A DNA stretch of 28,022 nt, taken from the NCBI GenBank assembly GCA_037129925.1, contig JBAXTZ010000041.1:1-28022 (forward strand), in the 5' to 3' direction. The notes under the pieces were generated by a model, which was given only the letters and a program-made list of their open reading frames with translations, was not told the DNA's origin and searched no databases. The position numbers were made by a program, and so were the translations under genes. Shown here one piece after another: positions 23,771 through 28,022 of the stretch; the stretch's first letter is position 1, and every line of letters starts with the position of its first letter. The stretch comes from JBAXTZ01 sp037129925. Lineage in GTDB: Bacteria > Bacillota > Negativicutes > JBAXTZ01.

Positions 23771-23900
23771 TCGTCGTAAGCGCGCCGTACCGATTCTCGC
23801 AGAGAATTGGGGAAGTGCGCCTGTTAGATAACAGGATTTGGTTGCGCCGGGGTTGGTTGCGCCGTGGCTAGTTGCGACGTGATTGGTTGCGCCGGGGTTT
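23771..23900. other. oriT: origin of transfer (oriT), IncQ/RSF1010-like
   Basis: An inverted repeat CCGATTCTC-GCA-GAGAATTGG (arms at 23790-23798 and 23802-23810, one mismatch) is followed directly by GGAAGTGCGCC (23811-23821). This reproduces the plan of RSF1010/R1162 oriT (an inverted repeat with TTCTCG and AGAGAA, then the nic core AAGTGCGCC). A further perfect palindrome, CTGTTAGATAACAG (23821-23834), follows. A second nic-like core, GTAAGCGCGCC, lies at 23776-23786. Four 15-bp repeats extend to 23900. The oriT type agrees with the neighbouring MOBQ relaxase. The exact nick position is inferred to lie in the GTGCGCC core. Confidence 0.88.
23840..23899. repeat. four 15-bp tandem repeats at oriT
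   Basis: Cores GGTTGCGCCG, GGTTGCGCCG, AGTTGCGACG and GGTTGCGCCG begin at 23840, 23855, 23870 and 23885, exactly 15 bp apart, each followed by GGG/TGG/TGA-type linkers. The TTGCGCC unit resembles the nic core. They are likely binding sites for an accessory or relaxosome protein on one side of oriT. Confidence 0.75.
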
Positions 23901-23998
23901 TTTGTTGGGCGCTATTAGTTTCGTTTGTGTTCTCTCTCGTCGGTTTGTTCGATTTTTACTTTGCTAAGTATTGGTTTGTATCCTTGGCTGTTTCCAAA

Positions 23999-24133
23999 TT
24001 AACGTTTATTGGGTTTCTCTTTTTTGTTTTTATTCGGAATTTTTCTTCCTTTAAAATAAATCTTTCTGATTATTTCTTTTCGTTTTGGTAGTATTAGTTT
24101 CATGTGCTTTTTATGAATGTCCTGCTTTTTCAC
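23999..24133 (-). CDS. possible small very basic protein beside oriT
   Basis: A 44-codon frame starting at GTG (24133), with KKQDIHKKHMKLILPKRK near the start and a Lys/Arg/Asn-rich tail. The stop lies about 100 bp before the oriT repeats. The ribosome site is poor (CCGGGC only), and an upstream extension overlaps the coiled-coil gene. It could be a DNA-binding accessory like a reduced MobC, or chance in a basic frame. The segment 23901-23998 has no other gene. Confidence 0.3.
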   Translation of the reverse strand: MKKQDIHKKHMKLILPKRKEIIRKIYFKGRKIPNKNKKEKPNKR

Positions 24134-24168
24134 GCCCGGTTCTTGCCGTAGTTTGGCTTGCGCTAAGC

Positions 24169-25092
24169 TTATCTCGCGAAGCTTGTGGCGAAATATAAAA
24201 ATCCTACTACTACACATCCGCGCCATATCCATATCTCGTATTGTTGGTATTTTGAATACTTGTGTTCTTGCCGTTTTGAAATGTTGGTCAATTTTCGGTC
24301 TGCCATTTCTTTGAAGTTTTTTACCATGGTGTTTAGATATAAGTTGTTATCGTTCTGAATAATTATGTTTTGGTTTTCTAAAACGATTTTGACTTCATTC
24401 GCTATTTTGTTTGCGTCTAGTATGTTTAGTTTTAGCTGGTTTTTTACTTCGATTACGAATTGTTCTTTGATTGCTCCTAGTTGTCTCATTGCTGTCGTTG
24501 CATCGGTCAATGCCCTGGTAACATGAATGATATTTTTAAATATGTGTTCGTCTACTACTTGCTTTAATACGGTATTTTTCAAATCTTCTACAGCAGTATC
24601 TGTTAGTATCTTGATTTTGTTTTCTGCCGTATCACATGTTTGATTGTAATTTCTTAGATTTTCTTCTTGGCTTATTAGCCACTTTCTTTCTATTTCTTGT
24701 ATATACTCGTTTAGTTTGTTTTCTTGTTCATCAAATATTGCCGCCAATTCATTTTTATGAGTGTCTGTTTGTTGCGATAATGTTGATTTTCCCTTTTTGC
24801 TGGTTTCTTCCTCTGCCGCTGATGGTTGCTTTTCTAATCGGCTTTGATCATCGAGGTTGCTGTTTATCTTTTCGAATTGTTGTTCTAATTTGATTTCGTA
24901 TGTATCACAAATAGCTTTCATCTCGTCTTTATGAATTGCTGCCGCTTTGGCATACATTGTCGCAAGTTTGCTTTTCTCAGCTTCTAGGTCGTCAATTTTA
25001 TTTTGGTATTCCTGGTTGCGTAAAAACATATCTTCTTCATGGATGTTCTGATTTGCCGATGGAAATAATGAAGTTGTTTCTGAACTAAACAT
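24169..25092 (-). CDS. coiled-coil, C-terminally membrane-anchored protein
   Basis: A 307-residue protein with no recognised family. Residues about 20-90 and 110-165 are strongly predicted to form coiled coils (EEDMFLRNQEYQNKIDDLEAEK; EQENKLNEYIQEIERKW), with a Ser/Lys/Glu linker between them. Residues about 180-270 form a second helical region. The end, WIWRGCVVVGFLYFATSF (about 287-304), is a single transmembrane helix with no following domain, so the body faces the cytoplasm as in tail-anchored proteins. It is the first gene of the mob operon, behind a shared-regulon promoter. By analogy with MobB of RSF1010 it could tie the relaxosome to the membrane, but there is no sequence proof. The leader carries AAGGAAA. 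Confidence 0.75.
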   Translation of the reverse strand: MFSSETTSLFPSANQNIHEEDMFLRNQEYQNKIDDLEAEKSKLATMYAKAAAIHKDEMKAICDTYEIKLEQQFEKINSNLDDQSRLEKQPSAAEEETSKKGKSTLSQQTDTHKNELAAIFDEQENKLNEYIQEIERKWLISQEENLRNYNQTCDTAENKIKILTDTAVEDLKNTVLKQVVDEHIFKNIIHVTRALTDATTAMRQLGAIKEQFVIEVKNQLKLNILDANKIANEVKIVLENQNIIIQNDNNLYLNTMVKNFKEMADRKLTNISKRQEHKYSKYQQYEIWIWRGCVVVGFLYFATSFAR

Positions 25093-25117
25093 GTTCTATA
25101 AATTTCCTTTTTGTTTT

Positions 25118-25151
25118 ATTATATCGATGGTTATTAACTGGTTATTAACCG
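25118..25151 (-). promoter_or_regulatory. regulon promoter 3 (coiled-coil/mob/trbF-trbI-traG)
   Basis: TTAATA-N5-TTAATA-N8-TATAAT on the minus strand, with the -10 at 25118-25123. Here both half-sites sit in the same GTTAATAACC context, each an almost perfect 11-bp dyad. The leader to the ATG is about 19 nt. Confidence 0.8.
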
Positions 25152-25228
25152 TTTGCAAGTGTATTTTGTTAGTTGGGGTCATGTTAGTAATTTATTATTG
25201 TGTCTCTCCAATCCTGACTTTTCAGCAC

Positions 25229-25262
25229 AAAAAAAGGACAAGATTGCTCTTGTCCTTTTTTT
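25229..25262. terminator. perfect bidirectional terminator
   Basis: Fifteen-bp arms (AAAAAAAGGACAAGA and its complement) enclose a TTGC loop, with A-runs and T-runs making it active in both directions. It lies 9 nt past the stop of the 202-residue gene and insulates it from promoter 3 downstream. Confidence 0.92.
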
Positions 25263-25270
25263 GCGTTCGT

Positions 25271-25879
25271 CTATTCTTTGTATTTTCTGAAAACGTTATA
25301 TGTCAATTTATTACGGTTGACGTATTCTAAAAAGTCTTTCTCATATATGCTATATAGTTTGTTTAGTTTAGGGCCGTCTTCTTCTATGTAGATTATATCT
25401 GAATACCATAGTTCTTTAATTTTCAACCAGTGAACAAACGAGAATTCCGGGTACTCTGTTATATTTAGTTCCGGCGCCAACCAGGTTGCTTTTCTTCTGG
25501 TACACTCGTCTGAATATTGACTGCAATGTTCGTCGAGTACTCCTTTTTGTTGTTCGTGATTTGCTGAAAAATATTCTTCGATGTCCACTAATTTGTTTTC
25601 TGTGAGAAAATCAGAGAATAAGTAGTATGTAACCGGGCGCGCTTTTTCTTCACTGTCTTCCTGAAGTTTGTCTTTCCATTTATCAATATTGAGCGCCGGG
25701 ACAAACATATAAAGGTCGCGCTGCTCACAATCTTTTTGGTATTGGTCGTTGTGCTTGCGAAAATATTGTTCCCATTCTTGTTTAGTGAATTTTTCATCAT
25801 CTCCGAATTCTATGTGACCGAAATCCGACAACCAATATCCGAATGGATAGATTCTCTTGAATCCAATTTCAAAGCTCAT
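25271..25879 (-). CDS. unrecognised 202-residue protein with internal duplication
   Basis: The start is the ATG at 25879, with AAGGAGA nine bases upstream; a longer frame exists without a site. The product is soluble, acidic and aromatic-rich (many Tyr, Trp, Phe), with no signal peptide, membrane helix or obvious helix-turn-helix. Residues about 11-66 and 84-141 are related: both have an aromatic start (YWLSDF / YYLFSDF), an E-x-Y-F segment, a Cys-containing charged helix and a PALNI / PELNI end. It forms a one-gene unit with a regulon promoter and its own terminator. Co-regulation suggests a conjugation-linked role such as accessory, exclusion or regulation, which is an inference. No family could be named. 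Confidence 0.75.
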   Translation of the reverse strand: MSFEIGFKRIYPFGYWLSDFGHIEFGDDEKFTKQEWEQYFRKHNDQYQKDCEQRDLYMFVPALNIDKWKDKLQEDSEEKARPVTYYLFSDFLTENKLVDIEEYFSANHEQQKGVLDEHCSQYSDECTRRKATWLAPELNITEYPEFSFVHWLKIKELWYSDIIYIEEDGPKLNKLYSIYEKDFLEYVNRNKLTYNVFRKYKE

Positions 25880-25905
25880 TTTTTTAAGTCTCCTTCTTTT
25901 TTTCA

Positions 25906-25940
25906 ATTATAGCTGTGGTTATTAACTGGTTATTAACCGG
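25906..25940 (-). promoter_or_regulatory. regulon promoter 4 (202-residue protein)
   Basis: TTAATA-N5-TTAATA-N8-TATAAT, with the -10 at 25906-25911 and identical half-sites to promoter 3. The leader is about 20 nt. It is the copy nearest to rep and the origin. Confidence 0.8.
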
Positions 25941-26000
25941 AATTATTTGCGTCTCCTTCCCCTATTTTTATTTATCGATTTATTTAATCGCATCCTTTAA

Positions 26001-26039
26001 AACAAAGAAAGACCAACTCATGGCTGATCTTTCTTTGTT
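26001..26039. terminator. terminator after rep
   Basis: Perfect 12-bp arms AACAAAGAAAGA / TCTTTCTTTGTT enclose a 15-nt loop, 6 nt past the rep stop. On the minus strand the second arm ends in TTTGTTTTAAAG, a usable T-rich tail. Confidence 0.8.
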
Positions 26040-26044
26040 GATCT

Positions 26045-27265
26045 CTATTGTTCCTGATCAAAAACTGATGGTTGAGTATGATTTTCTTTGAGTACTACCC
26101 TTTCCCATATACGCCGCATTTCAGGCGTGAGTTCCTCGGTGTTGAAATTCATCAGTTCTGTTTCGTCGATATCTGGAATTTTTTCGATTACTTTTTCAAC
26201 TGAGGAAATCGTGTTTGACTGTCTCAAGTTTTCATTTTTATTGAGTACCGCTGAATTGGCTTCTTGAAGTTCTCTAAAATGGTATTTTAGGTGCTCGGTT
26301 ACTAGTTTATAAAAGTACCCTTCCCGGTTCTTTATCACTTTTTTGTTTTCTATTCTTAAAACAACTCTCAAACAAAATTTAAGATATTCAAGTGAGTAGT
26401 TTATCGATAACTCGTCCACGATTTTGGATGAGAGGTTGAAGTGATTACATAAAAATATTTGGGATGCGCGTTGCTCGCTTTCTGGTATCGTATTGTTAAT
26501 TGCGTCGGTGGTTTTCAGTTTTACTATTCTGAAATTAACGTGTGTTACGGAATTTCTCGGACCGTAATCGAAGTTTGTTGTTATCCTGAATCCGAAACTT
26601 GCATATTTGTTTATTTCTTCAACGGGTTCAACGATACATCGCGACACAAACTGGTTTATTCTTTGGATTTTCTCACTTGCTAGCTCATAATAACTTCTTA
26701 GGTCGTCTATGCTTTGTCGATAAAATCCATAATTTGCCCATTTGGAAAGTAACTCATATAGCATAAGTGCATACTTATTCTTGAGTGGCATATAGTCATG
26801 CAAATATATCTTACTATACTTTAGTGAGGTCGCTCGACCCGTGAACATTGGTTGTAGCCTGGAGTCAAGTTTGTATTCAATTATTCCACTTCCCCGGTCT
26901 ATCTTCACTTCATTTAGCCACTTAAATATCATTAGAACTTCTTCTGTAGTTCCTTTATTAAATGCTACGTGCATGCCAAGGCTGGCGAGCGATGCTGCTT
27001 CTTTCTTGATGAACTGATAGTCTTTGTTTTTTAAGCCGCATATTTCAGTAAATTCCTTAAACGTAAATTGATAGCGAGCATCAATATCATCAGTTGCGTT
27101 AACTTTAGATGCTACATAAGTGACTATTTTCAGTTGTGTCTTTGTTAATTTGTCTAACTGTACTATGTCAGCATCCCGTAGGTCGATCAATTGATTAGCT
27201 TTAAATGCAACGAGACTTCGGGGGTCTTTTTTTGAATTTGGATTCCGATCTGCTAAAGTGGCCAT
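26045..27265 (-). CDS. rep: Rep_3 (RepB-type) plasmid replication initiator
   Basis: A 406-residue initiator. The start is the ATG at 27265 with GAGGAGAG upstream; the longer open frame to 27403 runs through the iterons and is not coding. The N-terminal winged-helix domain contains KANQLIDLRDADIVQLDKLTKTQLKIVTYV and TFKEFTEICGL (about 20-90). The second domain has SRLQPMFTGRATSLKYSKIYLHDYMPLKNKYALMLYELLSKWANYG (about 155-200), the classic Rep_3 signature LxxxF...Y...L..YALRLYE.L. The C-terminal 150 residues are less conserved. The protein binds the upstream iterons to open the origin and probably represses itself at the palindrome overlapping iteron 1. Initiators of this type (R6K pi, pPS10 RepA, pSC101) are well known. 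Confidence 0.92.
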   Translation of the reverse strand: MATLADRNPNSKKDPRSLVAFKANQLIDLRDADIVQLDKLTKTQLKIVTYVASKVNATDDIDARYQFTFKEFTEICGLKNKDYQFIKKEAASLASLGMHVAFNKGTTEEVLMIFKWLNEVKIDRGSGIIEYKLDSRLQPMFTGRATSLKYSKIYLHDYMPLKNKYALMLYELLSKWANYGFYRQSIDDLRSYYELASEKIQRINQFVSRCIVEPVEEINKYASFGFRITTNFDYGPRNSVTHVNFRIVKLKTTDAINNTIPESEQRASQIFLCNHFNLSSKIVDELSINYSLEYLKFCLRVVLRIENKKVIKNREGYFYKLVTEHLKYHFRELQEANSAVLNKNENLRQSNTISSVEKVIEKIPDIDETELMNFNTEELTPEMRRIWERVVLKENHTQPSVFDQEQ

Positions 27266-27293
27266 CAAAATCACTCTCCTCAACTTTAGATTT

Positions 27294-27305
27294 ACGAAAT
27301 TTCGT
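27294..27305. promoter_or_regulatory. palindromic rep operator overlapping iteron 1
   Basis: ACGAAATTTCGT is a perfect 12-bp palindrome made from the iteron's left half and its reverse, 29 bp upstream of the rep ATG. In Rep_3 plasmids such as pPS10 and pSC101 the rep operator is an inverted repeat of part of the iteron, bound by Rep dimers. This site fits that pattern. Confidence 0.7.
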
Positions 27306-27706
27306 GCATTTGCTGAATTTAGAGTACGAAATCTTGTGCAGGTCGCCCTTATAGTACGAATTACCGTGCAGGTGGTGGCTTGATAGTACGAAATTCCGTG
27401 CAACTCGCCTTCTCTGTTACCATGTCGATTAACTTACCTGTGCCAATAAGAGTACGAAATCCTGTGCAAGTTGTCTATTTTAGTACGTTTTACCGTGCAG
27501 TATATTCATCAAAGTACGAATTGCCGTGCATGTTGTGGCTTAATACTACAATATTCTTTGTTGATGGCAGCAATTTTGCTCTGGTCTATTAGGTTATAGA
27601 AGTACGAAATATTGTGCAAGTTGCCTATTTTAGTACGTTTTACCGTGCAGATGAAGGTTTTAAAGTACGAATTACTGTGCAAATCGCACTGGCGCTATTC
27701 TATACA

Positions 27707-28022
27707 TTGCTGAATAAATAGTACGAAAACCTGTGCAGGTCGTCCAATTAGTCCTGATTTCGGGCAATTAGCTTTGCTTAGTACGAAATACCGTGCAGTT
27801 GATGGCTTGTTAGTACGATATTGTGTGCAGTTCGTACCGGCCTTACTCTATAATTTGCTGAATAAATAGTACGAAAACTTGTGCAGGTCGTCCAATTAGT
27901 CCTGATTTCGGGCAATTAGCTTTGTTTAGTACGAAATACCGTGCAGTTGATGGCTTGTTAGTACGAAATTGTGTGCAGTTCGTACCGGCCTTACTCTATA
28001 ATTTGCTGAATAAATAGTACGA
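27707..28022. repeat. 148-bp tandem duplication of three-iteron blocks
   Basis: Iterons 11, 14 and 17 lie exactly 148 bp apart (27720, 27868, 28016), and the sequence between them is almost identical, including CCTGATTTCGGGCAATTAGC and TTCGTACCGGCCTTACTC. Earlier blocks starting at 27451 and 27601 have the same three-iteron plan at a period of about 150 bp with more divergence. The series runs off the window end. Confidence 0.9.

Larger units (their letters stand above)
27293..28022. other. oriV: iteron-type replication origin
   Basis: Sixteen complete direct copies of an 18-bp iteron of form AGTACGAAAT-x-CCGTGCA start at about 27291, 27323, 27353, 27385, 27451, 27482, 27513, 27601, 27632, 27664, 27720, 27780, 27812, 27868, 27928 and 27960; a partial one (28016) meets the edge. 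All point the same way. Variation is in positions 9-13 only; GTACG and GTGCA are nearly invariant. They lie directly upstream of rep. Short AT-rich spacers such as TTGCTGAATAAATAG recur and may be the melting region. The region has no other gene. Confidence 0.92.

Noticed and set aside
24636..24893. Plus-strand hydrophobic frame opposite the coiled-coil gene
   Set aside because: It is the complement of a charged coiled coil, which typically yields hydrophobic shadow frames; no start signals.
27266..27403. 46-residue N-terminal extension of Rep
   Set aside because: It consists of translated iterons; the ATG at 27265 has a proper ribosome site and begins the conserved protein.
27293..28022. 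Possible CRISPR-like array because of many short direct repeats
   Set aside because: Repeats are 18 bp, vary inside, have spacers of 12-60 bp that are themselves repeated, and lie directly upstream of a Rep_3 initiator, so they are iterons.

Overview
This window is a stretch of a conjugative plasmid, or of an integrated plasmid-like element. Almost every gene lies on the minus strand. It carries an iteron origin with a Rep_3-type initiator, an IncQ-like oriT with a MOBQ relaxase, a complete-looking P-type (Tra/Trb) type IV secretion system (T4SS), and a 2350-residue inverse autotransporter adhesin inserted among the secretion genes. TrbG/VirB9, TrbI/VirB10 and an outer-membrane beta-barrel adhesin require a host with an outer membrane. 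The low G+C (about 40% by eye), strong AGGAGG-type ribosome sites and T-rich terminators look like Firmicutes. A diderm Firmicute (Negativicutes, such as Sporomusa or Pelosinus relatives) is therefore my best guess, as an inference and not a proof.

Layout, read in the direction of transcription (high to low coordinates). 27.3-28.0 kb: at least 16 iterons plus a partial one, running off the window edge, followed by rep (27265-26045). 25.9-25.3 kb: an unrecognised 202-residue protein with an internal duplication. 25.1-18.1 kb: a coiled-coil tail-anchored protein, oriT, the MOBQ relaxase, a 44-residue protein, trbF, trbI and traG/virD4. 17.7-9.6 kb: the giant adhesin, a 44-residue membrane protein and trbG. 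9.3-8.2 kb: a non-coding or decayed segment with a strong promoter, then a two-gene cassette of a 60-residue protein and a GNAT acetyltransferase (possible toxin-antitoxin). 8.0-1.1 kb: traD, trbB, two trbC-like pilins, trbD, trbE, trbJ and trbL, ending at a terminator. 1.0-0.06 kb: an M48 membrane metalloprotease.

The clearest unusual signal is regulatory. Four transcription units (traD-trb, adhesin-trbG, coiled-coil/mob/trbF-trbI-traG and the 202-residue protein) each start with the same element: two tandem half-sites (TTAATA-N5-TTAATA), then exactly 8 bp to a TATAAT-like -10 box, with no good -35 box and a short leader. This looks like one regulon controlled by a factor that binds tandem 11-bp sites and is not evident in the window. 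It places the giant adhesin in the same regulon as the conjugation apparatus and in an operon with the outer-membrane pore protein TrbG. I infer that it is a mating-pair or surface adhesin dedicated to transfer.

No transposase gene, tRNA, rRNA or CRISPR array was found. Sequence on the plus strand opposite the adhesin contains many open frames, but these are shadows of its low-complexity repeats.
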